DNA of 64,000 nt from Quadrisphaera granulorum (GCF_003149145.1 NZ_QGDQ01000004.1:115753-179752), one strand, 5' to 3'; numbered from the stretch's first letter, positions 52,863-61,997 are shown. Notes: generated by a model not told the origin, from the letters alone. Program-made: numbers and translations.

Positions 52863-54191
52863 TCAGCGACTGACGCGGTGCAGGCCCACCGCACCGGCGC
52901 CGAAGATTCCGGCGTCGGTGCGGCTGCCCGGCGAGCACTCCCCCAGCACGCGCGGCGCGAAGCGCTGCAGCTGGGTGACGTGCTGCGGACCCAGCTCGGC
53001 CAGCTCGGAAACCTGCAGCAAGCGCATCGTGCGCTCGACCTGCTCACGCAGGATGGCGATGGCGCGGTCAACGCCCGGCCGCCCGCCGGCCATCAGCCCG
53101 TAGAGGTAGGCGCGCCCGATGAGCGTGAACTTGGCGCCCAAGGCGATGGAGGCGACCACGTCCGCTCCATCCATGATCCCGGTGTCGACCATGACCTCGA
53201 TGTCGGCGCCCACCTCGCGCACCACCTCGGGCAGCAGGTGGAAGGGGACGGGCGCCCTGTCGAGCTGGCGTCCGCCGTGGTTGGACAGCACGATCCCGTC
53301 GACGCCGAGGTCAGCCAGGTGCTTGGAGTCCTCGACGTTCTGGACGCCCTTGATCACCAGCTTGCCGGGCCACATCGACCTGATGACCTCGAGGTCGTCG
53401 TAGGAGATGGAGGGGTCCATCGCCGAGTTCAGCAGCTCTCCGACCGTGCCGCCGGTAGAGCTCAGGGAGGCGAACTCCAGGGTGGGCGTGGTGAGGAAGT
53501 CCCACCACCACCAAGGGCGAGTGGCGGTGTCGAGCACGGTGCGCAGGCTCAGCTGCGGCGGGATGGAGAAGCCGTTGCGCTTGTCACGCAGGCGGGCACC
53601 TGCCACCGGCGTGTCGACGGTGAAGAACAGGGTGTCGAAGCCGGCGGCTGCGGCTCGCTCGACGAGCCCATAGGAGATCTCCCGCTGACGCATGACGTAC
53701 AGCTGGAACCAGTTGCGGCCGGTCGGGTTGGCAGCCTTGACGTCCTCGATCGAGGTGGTGCCCAGCGTCGACAGCGTGAAGGGGATACCAGCAGCCCCCG
53801 CGGCGCCGGCCCCGGCAGTCTCCCCTTCGGTCTGCATAAGGCGCGTGAATCCGGTGGGTGCGATGCCAAAGGGCAGCGCGGACGACCCGCCCAGCACCGT
53901 GCAGGAGGTGTCCGCCCGGGTGGCGTCCCTCAGGATGCTCGGGTGAAACTCCACGTCGAGGAACGCCTGGCGAGCCCGCTGGATGGAGATCTCGCCGTCC
54001 GCGGCGCCGTCGGTGTAGTCGAACGCCGCAGCGGGCGTGCGGCGTTTGGCGATGGCGCGCAGGTCGTGGATGGTCAGCGCGGCCTCGAGTCGGCGCCTGC
54101 GGCCGTTGAGGACCGGCTTCTTGAACGTCATGAGCTCGAGCAGCTCGCGGGGATGGGGGGCCTGGCGCTGGACGACGGACACGGTGGTCAC
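52863..54191 (-). CDS. lldD: FMN-dependent L-lactate dehydrogenase
   Basis: The 442-residue alpha-hydroxy-acid oxidase-type flavoprotein oxidises L-lactate to pyruvate, passing electrons to the quinone pool. Motifs are the N-terminal [78 protein letters not shown] and the active-site [13 protein letters not shown] with catalytic His and Arg. It follows the lactate permease by 43 bases and would be read with it. GTG at 54191 lacks a good Shine-Dalgarno sequence; ATG at 54131 is a weaker alternative. Confidence 0.9.
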   Translation of the reverse strand: MTTVSVVQRQAPHPRELLELMTFKKPVLNGRRRRLEAALTIHDLRAIAKRRTPAAAFDYTDGAADGEISIQRARQAFLDVEFHPSILRDATRADTSCTVLGGSSALPFGIAPTGFTRLMQTEGETAGAGAAGAAGIPFTLSTLGTTSIEDVKAANPTGRNWFQLYVMRQREISYGLVERAAAAGFDTLFFTVDTPVAGARLRDKRNGFSIPPQLSLRTVLDTATRPWWWWDFLTTPTLEFASLSSTGGTVGELLNSAMDPSISYDDLEVIRSMWPGKLVIKGVQNVEDSKHLADLGVDGIVLSNHGGRQLDRAPVPFHLLPEVVREVGADIEVMVDTGIMDGADVVASIALGAKFTLIGRAYLYGLMAGGRPGVDRAIAILREQVERTMRLLQVSELAELGPQHVTQLQRFAPRVLGECSPGSRTDAGIFGAGAVGLHRVSR

Positions 54192-54234
54192 CTTTCGAGG
54201 GGGTCGTGGGCGGATCGGTCAGGGGTGCGCCAGG

Positions 54235-55914
54235 TCACGGGAGCATCCAGGAGAGCACGCTGGACTGCAGGCCCACTAGCAGGCACAGGGCGAGGAGCAT
54301 GCCGAGGCTCCACCAGATGACGCGGCGCAAGATCTCGGACTCGCGGCCCACCAGGCCCACCGCCGTCGCGGCGATAGCCAGGTTCTGCGGGCTGATCATC
54401 TTGCCGACGACCCCGCCGGAGGTGTTGGCGGCGACCAGCAGCGTCGGGTCAAGGCCGATGCGCTCGGCGGCGCTCTGCTGCAAGGTGGCGAACAACGCAT
54501 TGGCGCTGGTGTCGGAACCGGTGACGGCCGTACCGAGCCAGCCGAGCACCGGGGAGAGGAAGGCGAACGCCGCCCCGGCCCCCGCAATCCACGCGCCGAT
54601 GGTGAGGGTCTGCCCCGACTGGTTCATGACGTAGGCCAGGGCCAGTACTGACCCGACGGTGAGCATCGAGAAGCGCAGCTTGACCACCACCCCCGCCCAG
54701 GCACGGCCGATCTCGCCGAGGCGCAACCCCTGCACGAGACCGACGATCACACCACAGGCCAGCAGCAGAGTCCCCGCCGAGGAGAGCCACGGCAGCGTGT
54801 AGACGGTGGAGGTGATCGGCATGCCCGCGGCGTTCAGGACGGCGCCGTCGAGACCCGGCCACGGCACCTTGATGTCGGTACCGACCAGGGCCTCCTTCAG
54901 TGGCGTCCAGAGCTTGGCGAGAGCGAAGACCACGACCACGAGCAGGTAGGGGAAGAGGGCGCTGACCACGACGGCCGGTGTGAGGCGCTCCGGTGTCCCG
55001 GCACCGGCCGTGGAGCCGGCCGACCCACCGGCCGTGGCCCCGACGAGGACCCGCTCGCGCTCGCGCTCCACCAACAGTCGTTCTCGGGCCGCCGCGGTGC
55101 CCGAGGGCCTCCAGAAGCGGAGCAGGACGACGGCAGCGGCCACACCCACCAGGGAGGCAACGATGTCGGTGAGCTCCACCGAGATGTAGGTCGCCGCGAA
55201 CCACTGCGCAACAGCGAAGCTGAGCCCGACGGCGACGGCGGCGGGCCAGGTCTCGCGCAGACCGCGGCGGCCGTCGGCGATGAGCACGAGCAGGGCGGGC
55301 ACCACGGCGGCGATGAGTGGGGTCTGGTGCCCCACCACGGCGCCGATCTCGTGGTAGTCGATACCGGTGAGATTCCCGGCGGTGATGATCGGGATGCCCA
55401 CCGCACCGAAGGCCACGGGAGCGGTGTTGGCCAGCAGAACGACCACGGCGGCGCGCATCGGCGTGAACCCGACCGCGAGGAGCATGACGCCGGTGATAGC
55501 GACCGGGGCGCCGAACCCGGCGAGCGCCTCGAGCAGGCCGCCGAAGCCGAAGGCGATGATGATCGCCTGGAGACGCGGGTCGTCGGAGACGGCGTCGATG
55601 ACACGCCGCAGGAGCTCGAAGCGGCCGCTGCGGACGGTCAGCTCGTAGAGCCAGATGGCGTTGAGAACGATCCACATGATGGGGAACAGCCCGAACGCGA
55701 AACCTTGCGTCGCCGACAGGCCGGCCAGGGGGACGGGCATCCCATAGGCGCCGACGGCGACGAGAACCGCCACGGTCAGCCCGGACAGGCCGGCCCAGTG
55801 GGCTTTCCAGCGGAGCACGCCGAGGGTGACGAACACGGTGAGCAGTGGCATCGCCGCCACGGCCGCTGACAGTCCGAGGCTGCCGAGAGGGGCGAGGTCT
55901 TGGAGGTGCGTCAT
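54235..55914 (-). CDS. lctP: L-lactate permease, LctP/LldP family
   Basis: The 559-residue membrane protein has about 13-14 helices and LctP family motifs: LFPIMWIVLNAIWLYELTV, LEALAGFGAPVAITGVML, AVGIPIITAGNLTGID and near the end WLGTAVTGSDTSANALF and NTSGGVVGKMISPQNLAIA. It imports lactate with protons. A charged cytoplasmic loop (RERLLVERERERV) lies midway. ATG at 55914 has GGGAG eight bases upstream; the frame runs on to 55992 but through the promoter. Paired with lldD for lactate use. Confidence 0.93.
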   Translation of the reverse strand: MTHLQDLAPLGSLGLSAAVAAMPLLTVFVTLGVLRWKAHWAGLSGLTVAVLVAVGAYGMPVPLAGLSATQGFAFGLFPIMWIVLNAIWLYELTVRSGRFELLRRVIDAVSDDPRLQAIIIAFGFGGLLEALAGFGAPVAITGVMLLAVGFTPMRAAVVVLLANTAPVAFGAVGIPIITAGNLTGIDYHEIGAVVGHQTPLIAAVVPALLVLIADGRRGLRETWPAAVAVGLSFAVAQWFAATYISVELTDIVASLVGVAAAVVLLRFWRPSGTAAARERLLVERERERVLVGATAGGSAGSTAGAGTPERLTPAVVVSALFPYLLVVVVFALAKLWTPLKEALVGTDIKVPWPGLDGAVLNAAGMPITSTVYTLPWLSSAGTLLLACGVIVGLVQGLRLGEIGRAWAGVVVKLRFSMLTVGSVLALAYVMNQSGQTLTIGAWIAGAGAAFAFLSPVLGWLGTAVTGSDTSANALFATLQQSAAERIGLDPTLLVAANTSGGVVGKMISPQNLAIAATAVGLVGRESEILRRVIWWSLGMLLALCLLVGLQSSVLSWMLP

Positions 55915-55945
55915 GGAGGGGCTCCCGAAACGTCGTCGTTTCATT

Positions 55946-55992
55946 GGTCTGACCGCTAGATGGACAGTACTTATAACCAGGTGCGCGGTCAA
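55946..55992 (-). promoter_or_regulatory. lctP promoter with GntR-type operator
   Basis: On the minus strand TTGACC (55987-55992), 17 bases and TACTGT (55964-55969) form a promoter. Just downstream, GGTCTGACC at 55946-55954 is a perfect 9-bp palindrome of the TGGT-N3-ACC type bound by FadR/LldR-class GntR proteins. A second candidate, GGTC-GT-GACC, lies at 56010-56019, near the regulator's own start. The adjacent GntR/FCD protein is the obvious ligand-responsive repressor. Confidence 0.6.
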
Positions 55993-56047
55993 CCACTTCG
56001 GCGGTCTGAGGTCGTGACCGCTCCTGAGCGCCTGCTATCAAGGGGCG

Positions 56048-56812
56048 GTGCCCTCGGATCCCTCAGGCCCTGACTGGAAGCCGCTAAGGCGCGCCAGCGC
56101 CCACGAGCTGGTGATCGGCGCCATTGAGGAGCAGATCGCCGCCGGTGCACTGACGGTGGGAGACCTCCTGCCTCCCGAGCGCGAACTCGCCGCACGCCTC
56201 GGCGTGAGCCGTGCTGGCGTACGTGAGGCGGTGCGGGTGCTCGAAAGCCACGGCGTGCTGCGCTCGCGCCCCGGCGTGGATGGAGGCACCTTCGTCACCC
56301 CCGTCCCCCGCGAGGCGCTCACCCGATTCCTGCGCCTGCACATCGCGCTGTCCAACTTCGCCCTCGAGGACGTCGTCGACGCCCGCGTGGTGCTGGAGCG
56401 CGCCAGCGCGGCACGCGCCGCCACCTCTCATGCCGAGGACGGCATGACCGTGATGCGCGAGGCCCTCGAGAGGATGGAGGCGCCGGGCGTCAGTCGGGAG
56501 GACTTCAACGCCGCCGACACGGCCTTCCACTCTGGGCTCGCTGAGGCCTCGGGAAGCGCCGTCTCCGCGGCCCTGACCGTGTCCATCCGCACGGCCCTGC
56601 GCGGGCTGATCCTCGCGGCCATGCAGCGCAGCACCTCCTGGGAGGCAGTCTCGGACCAGCTGCGCGCCGAGCACCGGGCCATCTACGACGCGGTGGCCGC
56701 AGGCCACGGCGAGCTCGCCGCCGAACTCGTGGAGCGTCACATCCGCAGCGCCGCCGATGACCTCCACCTCGACCCGGCAGCGCCGGGCGGCAGACTGTCT
56801 CCATGGCAATGA
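56048..56812 (+). CDS. lldR: GntR/FadR-family regulator with FCD domain, LldR-like
   Basis: The 254-residue regulator has the GntR winged helix ([32 protein letters not shown]) and an all-helical FCD domain with [25 protein letters not shown] and [17 protein letters not shown], which carry the usual metal and carboxylate site residues. Divergent from the lactate permease, it is probably the lactate-responsive repressor. GTG at 56048 follows AAGGGG. Its last 10 bases overlap the start of xylB, so xylB may be translated from this message. Confidence 0.85.
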   Translation: MPSDPSGPDWKPLRRASAHELVIGAIEEQIAAGALTVGDLLPPERELAARLGVSRAGVREAVRVLESHGVLRSRPGVDGGTFVTPVPREALTRFLRLHIALSNFALEDVVDARVVLERASAARAATSHAEDGMTVMREALERMEAPGVSREDFNAADTAFHSGLAEASGSAVSAALTVSIRTALRGLILAAMQRSTSWEAVSDQLRAEHRAIYDAVAAGHGELAAELVERHIRSAADDLHLDPAAPGGRLSPWQ

Positions 56813-58242
56813 AGCTGGTTGCGGGGATCGACACCTCGACGCAGTCCTGCAAGGTCGTCATCCGCGACGCCGCCACGGGCGCGCTGGTCCGGGAGGGGCG
56901 CGCGTCCCACCCGGACGGCACGGAGGTGCACCCCCGCGAGTGGGAGCGCGCTCTGCGCGAGGCGCTCACCCAGGCGGGTGGCCTTGACGACGTCGTCGCC
57001 GTGGGCGTCGGCGGCCAGCAGCACGGCATGGTCTGCCTCGACTCCACCGGCGAGGTGGTCCGGCCGGCCCTGCTGTGGAACGACACCCGCTCGGCGCAGG
57101 CCGCGCGTGATCTCGTCGACGAGCTGGGCGCCCAGGCGTGGGCGGACGCCGTCGGCGTCGTCCCCGTCGCCTCCTTCACCGGCTCCAAGCTGCGCTGGCT
57201 GGCGGATGCCGAGCCGGAGAACGCCGACCGGACCGCCGCCGTGTGCCTCCCCCACGACTGGCTGACCTGGCGCCTGGCCGGCGGCTTCGGCGCGGTCGGC
57301 CTGGACGGCCTGTTCACGGACGCCGGCGACGCCTCCGGCACCGCCTACTTCAGCGCACAGTCCGGCGAGTACCGCCGTGACCTGCTCGAGCTGGCCTTCC
57401 GCGGCCGTTCCCCGCTCCTCCCGCGCGTGCTCGGGCCAGCTGAAGCCGGCGGGCGCCTCAGCGCCGAGTGGGGCAACCCCGAGGCGCTGCTCGCCCCCGG
57501 AACCGGCGACAACGCGGCTGCAGCGCTGGGCCTCGCCGCCCGGGAGGGCGACGTCGTCCTGTCCCTGGGCACGTCGGGCGTGGTGGGCGCGGTCACGGAG
57601 ACCGCCGTGCACGACGCGTCCGGCACCATCGCGGGCTTCGCCGACGCCACGGGGCGCCACCTGCCGCTCGTCGTCACCCTCAACGCCGCGCAGGTGCTCG
57701 ACGCCACCGCGAAGCTGCTCGGTGTCGACCACGCCGGCCTCGCCGAGCTGGCGCTCGCGGCACCGGCAGGTGCCGACGGCCTGGTCCTGGTCCCCTACCT
57801 GCAGGGCGAACGGACCCCCAACCGCCCTGAGGCCACCGGGGCGATGCACGGGCTCCGCCTCTCCACGATGACGCCCGCCCACGTGGCGCGCGCCGCCGTG
57901 GAGGGCCTACTGTGCGGCCTCGCCGACGGCATCGCCGCCCTGGAGGCGCAGGGGGTGACCGTCGACCGGGTGCTGCTCGTCGGTGGCGGTGCCCGATCGG
58001 CCGCGGTACAGCAGCTGGCGCCGTCGGTCCTGGGCCGGCAGGTCGTCGTTCCCCAGCCCGGCGAGTACGTCGCCGACGGCGCCGCTCGCCAAGCCGCGTG
58101 GGTGCTGTCCGGCGCGGACGCTCCCCCGGAGTGGTCGCTGGCTCCGGCGCAGGTCTTCGATCTCGACGACGACGCACGCGCCGCCGGCCAGCGGGTTCGT
58201 GCCCGTTACGCCGAGGTCCGCGACCTCACCGACGGCGCCTGA
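56803..58242 (+). CDS. xylB: xylulokinase
   Basis: The 479-residue FGGY kinase phosphorylates D-xylulose for the pentose phosphate pathway. It has the phosphate-loop start [38 protein letters not shown], a [14 protein letters not shown] block with the catalytic Asp, LSLGTSGVV, and the C-terminal [15 protein letters not shown] adenosine-binding motif. ATG at 56803 is inside the end of the GntR gene, with ATG at 56809 as alternative. It is 4 kb from xylA with lactate genes between, yet completes xylose catabolism. Confidence 0.94.
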   Translation: MAMKLVAGIDTSTQSCKVVIRDAATGALVREGRASHPDGTEVHPREWERALREALTQAGGLDDVVAVGVGGQQHGMVCLDSTGEVVRPALLWNDTRSAQAARDLVDELGAQAWADAVGVVPVASFTGSKLRWLADAEPENADRTAAVCLPHDWLTWRLAGGFGAVGLDGLFTDAGDASGTAYFSAQSGEYRRDLLELAFRGRSPLLPRVLGPAEAGGRLSAEWGNPEALLAPGTGDNAAAALGLAAREGDVVLSLGTSGVVGAVTETAVHDASGTIAGFADATGRHLPLVVTLNAAQVLDATAKLLGVDHAGLAELALAAPAGADGLVLVPYLQGERTPNRPEATGAMHGLRLSTMTPAHVARAAVEGLLCGLADGIAALEAQGVTVDRVLLVGGGARSAAVQQLAPSVLGRQVVVPQPGEYVADGAARQAAWVLSGADAPPEWSLAPAQVFDLDDDARAAGQRVRARYAEVRDLTDGA

Positions 58243-58265
58243 ACCCCGTTTCACACGCCCGACTG

Positions 58266-58304
58266 ACAGCGGACGTACAGACAACATCCAGGTTCGGCGT
58301 TCAG
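58266..58304 (+). promoter_or_regulatory. helically phased direct repeats upstream of a response regulator gene
   Basis: ACAG (58266), ACAG (58277), CCAG (58288) and TCAG (58301) recur at 11, 11 and 13 bases, on one face of the helix. OmpR-family regulators bind such tandem repeats, and the array ends ten bases before the response-regulator ATG. It may be the autoregulatory site and implies a short leader. Confidence 0.4.
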
Positions 58305-58313
58305 ACTCCTCTC

Positions 58314-59042
58314 ATGACCAGCACAGCCGCCGAGGCCCGCCTCCTCGTCGTCGACGACGAGCCCAACATCCGTGAGCTCCTGTCGACCTCGTTGCGCTTC
58401 GCCGGCTTCGAGGTCCACACGGCCGCGGACGGACAGGAGGCGCTCAGCCAGGCCGAGCGCACCCGCCCCGACCTCGTCGTCCTCGACGTCATGCTCCCCG
58501 ACCTCGACGGCTTCGCCGTGACCCGCCGCCTGCGCGAGCGCGGCCGGGACGTGCCGGTGCTGTTCCTCACCGCCAAGGACGATGTCGCAGACCGCGTCGC
58601 CGGCCTCACGGTGGGCGGTGACGACTACGTGACCAAGCCGTTCAGCCTGGAGGAGGTCGTGGCCCGCATCCGCGCGGTGCTGCGTCGCACCGGCTCCGGT
58701 GCGGACCCGGCCGCCGGGCGGCTCGTCTTCGCCGACCTCGAGATGGACGAGGACAGCCACGAGGTGCACCGCGCCGGGCACGCCGTGGAACTCTCCCCCA
58801 CCGAGTTCAAGCTGCTGCGCTACCTCATGCTCAACCCGAACCGCGTGCTGTCGAAGACGCAGATCCTCGACCACGTCTGGCACTACGACTTCGGCGGCGA
58901 GGCGGGGATCGTGGAGTCCTACATCTCCTACCTGCGCCGCAAGATCGACACCGGCACGGACGCCGAGGGCAACCCGGTGAAGCCGCTCATCCACACCCGC
59001 CGCGGGGTGGGCTACGTGCTGCGCCTCCCCCCCGCCGCCTGA
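58314..59042 (+). CDS. OmpR-family response regulator
   Basis: The 242-residue protein has a receiver domain with VVDDEPNIREL (acidic pair), the phosphorylated Asp in LVVLDVMLPDLDG and Lys in VTKPFSLEEVV, then an OmpR winged helix (ELSPTEFKLLRYLMLNPNRVLSKTQILDHVWHYDF and a late RRGVGYVLR). It resembles TrcR/MprA-type regulators of actinobacteria. ATG at 58314 has no Shine-Dalgarno site. The sensor kinase follows after 17 bases; the stimulus is unknown. Confidence 0.93.
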   Translation: MTSTAAEARLLVVDDEPNIRELLSTSLRFAGFEVHTAADGQEALSQAERTRPDLVVLDVMLPDLDGFAVTRRLRERGRDVPVLFLTAKDDVADRVAGLTVGGDDYVTKPFSLEEVVARIRAVLRRTGSGADPAAGRLVFADLEMDEDSHEVHRAGHAVELSPTEFKLLRYLMLNPNRVLSKTQILDHVWHYDFGGEAGIVESYISYLRRKIDTGTDAEGNPVKPLIHTRRGVGYVLRLPPAA

Positions 59043-59059
59043 TCGCCGACGACAGCGCA

Positions 59060-60679
59060 GTGACGGAGGCCGACTCCCCCACGACGCCCAGGCAGCACGT
59101 GCGCTCGACGTACCGCAGCCTGAACGCCGACGTCCACCGGCGCACGCACGCGCTGTCGCTGCGTGTCCGGCTGATCGCCGTCGTGACGGGCCTGCTGGTG
59201 GTGGCCCTCGTGCTGACCGGCACGGTGACGCTGCTCGTGCTCCAGCGCGTGCTCATTGCGCAAACGGACGAGCAGCTGCGCAGCGCGATGAACGCGGCGG
59301 TGAACTACGGCCCGAGCGCCGCCCGTGGCGCCGACGCCGTCCTGCCCCCCACTGACTACGTCGTCCAGGTCTCGGGATCGCAGGGCCAGGTGTACGTGCC
59401 CTCCAAGCCCACGCCAAACGGTGAGCAGCTCACCCTGTCGGGTATCGATAGCTCCTGGGTGAAGGCGCACAACGGACAGCCCCAGACCATCACCAACAAG
59501 CAAACTGGCGACGAGTGGCGCGTCATCGCCAAGCCCACAGGCCTCCCCGATGGTTCCTCTATCGCGGTGGCTCGGTCGCTGACGCCCGTGGAGCACACGC
59601 TCAAGGACGTCGCCGCGTACTTCGTGCTCGTGGGGCTCGTCGTCGTCGTCGCCTGTGGGGTGCTGGGCGCGTACGGCATCCGCCGTGCGTTCCGGCCGCT
59701 GCGCGACGTCGAGGCCGTGGCTGCGGCGTTCGGCGGTGGTGACACCTCGCGGCGGGTCCCCGTGGACGCCGCGGGCACCGAGGTGGGCCGCCTCGGCACG
59801 GCCATCAACGGGATGCTCGACGACATCGAGACTTCCCTCGCCGCGCGCGAGACGTCCGAGGCCCGGATGCGCCGATTCGTCGCGGATGCCAGCCACGAGC
59901 TGCGCACGCCCCTCTCGGCCATCCGCGGCTTCGCGGAGATGCATCGCATGGGGATCGTGCGCAAGGAGGCGGACATCACCACCGCGTTCAGCCGCATCGA
60001 GTCCGAGGCGACGCGCATGGGCGGCCTCGTGGAAGACCTCCTCGTGCTCGCGCGCCTCGACGAGCAGCGCCCGATGCGGCGTGACCCCGTCGACCTCTTC
60101 GCCATCGTCGCCGACGCCCGCCACGACGCCCGCGCCCTGGCGCCGGACCGCACCGTGACCGTCACCGGCATCGACGGGGCACCGCCGCAGCCGGTGCTGG
60201 TCACCGGTGACGAAGCCAAGCTGCGCCAGGTGCTCGCCAACCTCATCGGCAATGCCCTGCGCCACACGCCCGCTGGCACGCCGGTGGAGCTCGGGGTGGG
60301 CCAGCGCGACGGCTGGGCCGTGTGGTCCGTCGTCGACCACGGCCCCGGCATCCCCCCGGAGGACGCCGCCCGGGTCTTCGAGAGGTTCTGGCGCGCCGAC
60401 TCCTCCCGTCAGCGCGGTGCCGGCGGTGGCGCGGGGCTGGGGATGGCGATCGTCGCCGGCATCGTGCAGGCCCACGGCGGCGCCGTGCGTGTGGTGCAGA
60501 CGCCGGGAGGCGGGGCGACCATCGAGGTGGCGCTGCCGCTGGCCGATGCTCCCCTCGAGGACGTCCACGATGACGACGACGACGGCGCGGACGTCGAGGA
60601 GCTCAGCGACGCTCACGCTCCGCCCACACCTGTGGACGAAGCTGTGGATGACACACGTTCATCCACAGGTCGGCGCTGA
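59060..60679 (+). CDS. sensor histidine kinase
   Basis: The 539-residue kinase has two membrane helices (about 34-58 and 183-207) around a 120-residue extracytoplasmic domain, a HAMP domain, the phosphorylated His in FVADASHELRTPLSAIRG (about 280), the N box LRQVLANLIGNALRHT and the G boxes DHGPGIPPED and GAGLGMAIV. The extra C-terminal 45 residues are acidic (a DDDDDGADVEE stretch) and lie outside the ATPase. It is the partner of the response regulator just upstream. GTG at 59060. The 3' end contains the inverted repeats at 60628-60670. Confidence 0.92.
   Translation: MTEADSPTTPRQHVRSTYRSLNADVHRRTHALSLRVRLIAVVTGLLVVALVLTGTVTLLVLQRVLIAQTDEQLRSAMNAAVNYGPSAARGADAVLPPTDYVVQVSGSQGQVYVPSKPTPNGEQLTLSGIDSSWVKAHNGQPQTITNKQTGDEWRVIAKPTGLPDGSSIAVARSLTPVEHTLKDVAAYFVLVGLVVVVACGVLGAYGIRRAFRPLRDVEAVAAAFGGGDTSRRVPVDAAGTEVGRLGTAINGMLDDIETSLAARETSEARMRRFVADASHELRTPLSAIRGFAEMHRMGIVRKEADITTAFSRIESEATRMGGLVEDLLVLARLDEQRPMRRDPVDLFAIVADARHDARALAPDRTVTVTGIDGAPPQPVLVTGDEAKLRQVLANLIGNALRHTPAGTPVELGVGQRDGWAVWSVVDHGPGIPPEDAARVFERFWRADSSRQRGAGGGAGLGMAIVAGIVQAHGGAVRVVQTPGGGATIEVALPLADAPLEDVHDDDDDGADVEELSDAHAPPTPVDEAVDDTRSSTGRR
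60628..60670. repeat. inverted repeats CTGTGGATGA/TCATCCACAG at the kinase 3' end
   Basis: CTGTGGATGA (60642-60651) pairs perfectly with TCATCCACAG (60659-60668) over a 7-base loop. A further CTGTGGA copy at 60630-60636, within ACCTGTGGA (60628-60636), can pair with TCCACAGGT (60662-60670), so two alternative hairpins share one arm. The 9-mers TCATCCACA and TGTGGATGA are each one base from a DnaA box. The simplest role is a terminator inside the last codons of the kinase gene. Confidence 0.5.
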
Positions 60680-60763
60680 CGCGAGCGGGTGGAGCGCCGT
60701 CGTCCCTAGCGTCGCTGCTGCGAGCCGCACCGCGCGGCAGCTGATGAGCAGCGGAGGTCCACG

Positions 60764-61054
60764 ATGAGCAGGTTCCAGGTCGACAGTGGCGCGGTGGAGG
60801 GTGCGAGCGCTGCGGTGGCCGGCTCGGCGAGTGTCATCAGCACCGAGGTCGACGCGATGATGCGCCACCTGCTGGACCTGCAGAGCAGCTGGCAGGGCGC
60901 AGCCTCGAACTCCTTCCAGGGGGTGGTGGCCGAGTGGCGGGCCACGCAGGAGCAGGTGCGCTCCGCACTGGAGTCGATCGGGCAGGCCCTCGCCACGACC
61001 GGCCGCACGTATGACGCCGCCGAGGCCGACGCCGTGCGTGCGTTCAGCCGTTGA
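60764..61054 (+). CDS. WXG100-family (ESAT-6-like) protein
   Basis: This 96-residue protein has the size and motifs of type VII secretion substrates: SSWQGAASNSF gives W-x-G at about residue 43 between two helices, and the C-terminal TYDAAEADAV supplies the YxxxD/E export signal. It starts with ATG at 60764 behind a perfect GGAGG eight bases away, indicating strong translation. No second WXG100 gene, EccC ATPase or other ESX component is in the window, so it may be a stand-alone homodimer. It overlaps the convergent XdhC-like gene by 11 bases. Confidence 0.88.
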   Translation: MSRFQVDSGAVEGASAAVAGSASVISTEVDAMMRHLLDLQSSWQGAASNSFQGVVAEWRATQEQVRSALESIGQALATTGRTYDAAEADAVRAFSR

Positions 61055-61997
61055 CCGAGGCCTCGTGACCGCTGTGGATCGGCCCGGCGCCACGACATAA
61101 CGGCTCACCCCGCCGGCCGTGGCGGACCGCCACCAGCTCCGCGGCGATGCTCAGCGCCATCTCCGCGGGGCTGCGGCCTCCCAGGTCCAGGCCCACCGGG
61201 GCATGCAGGCGGGCGAGCTCCCGCTCGCCGAGGCCGAGCTGCCGAAGGCTCTCGCGGCGGGCCGCGCACGTGCGGCGGGAGCCCATGGCGCCCACGTAGC
61301 CGAGGTCGAGGCGCAGGGCCAGCTCCAGTAGGGGCAGGTCGAACTTCGCGTCGTGCGTGAGCACCACCAGGGACGTCGTCGGGCCGACCCGCCCGGCGGC
61401 GGCCTGCGCGCCCAACCACCGGTGGGGCCAGTCGACCACCACCTCGTCCGCCGAGGGGAGGCGCTGCGGCGTGGCGAACGCCTCCCGAGCGTCGACCACG
61501 GTGACGCGCATCCGGAGTAACCGCCCCTGCGCGGCGAGGGCGTCAGCCGCGGCGCTGGCCCCCGCGATCACGAGGTGCGCGGGCTCTTCCGCCGCCACCT
61601 CCACGGTCCCGCCCTCCGGCAGCTCCAGGGCCAGTCGCGCCGGGCGACCGGCGTCGCGAGCCCGGGCAAGCTCCCGCAGGCGGCGGGTCAGATCCGCATC
61701 GAGGGGACGCAGCAGCACGTCGAGCGCGCCGCCGCAGGGCAAGCCAACGGCGAATGCGTCGTCGTCGCTGACGCCGTAATGCACGAGCTCCGGCTCGACG
61801 AGGTCGGCAGCGCGGGCGAACACGTCTCCCTCGACGCACCCACCGGAGACGCTGCCGAGGGCGGAGCCGTCGTCGAGCACGGCCATTGCAGACCCCACCG
61901 GCCGCGGCGACGACGACCAGGTCCGCGCCACCACGGCCAGGACGACGCGTCGGCCGTCGTCGACAGCGGCCAACACCCCGTCGATGATGTCGAGCAT
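61044..61997 (-). CDS. XdhC/CoxI-family protein
   Basis: The 317-residue protein has the XdhC/CoxI N-terminal domain (VVLAVVARTWSSSPRPVGSAMAVLDDG, GSVSGGCVEGDVF with the conserved Cys) and the C-terminal Rossmann-like domain (LVVLTHDAKFDLPLLELAL, YVGAMGSRRT, HAPVGLDLGGRSPAEMALSI). XdhC proteins bind molybdenum cofactor, add its sulfur ligand and insert it into xanthine or CO dehydrogenase. No molybdoenzyme gene is nearby, so the client is unlinked. ATG at 61997. Confidence 0.87.
   Translation of the reverse strand: MLDIIDGVLAAVDDGRRVVLAVVARTWSSSPRPVGSAMAVLDDGSALGSVSGGCVEGDVFARAADLVEPELVHYGVSDDDAFAVGLPCGGALDVLLRPLDADLTRRLRELARARDAGRPARLALELPEGGTVEVAAEEPAHLVIAGASAAADALAAQGRLLRMRVTVVDAREAFATPQRLPSADEVVVDWPHRWLGAQAAAGRVGPTTSLVVLTHDAKFDLPLLELALRLDLGYVGAMGSRRTCAARRESLRQLGLGERELARLHAPVGLDLGGRSPAEMALSIAAELVAVRHGRRGEPLCRGAGPIHSGHEASVNG

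Noticed and set aside
40544..58242. A horizontally acquired genomic island for sugar use
   Set aside because: No integrase, tRNA target, direct repeats or change in base composition; codon use matches neighbours.
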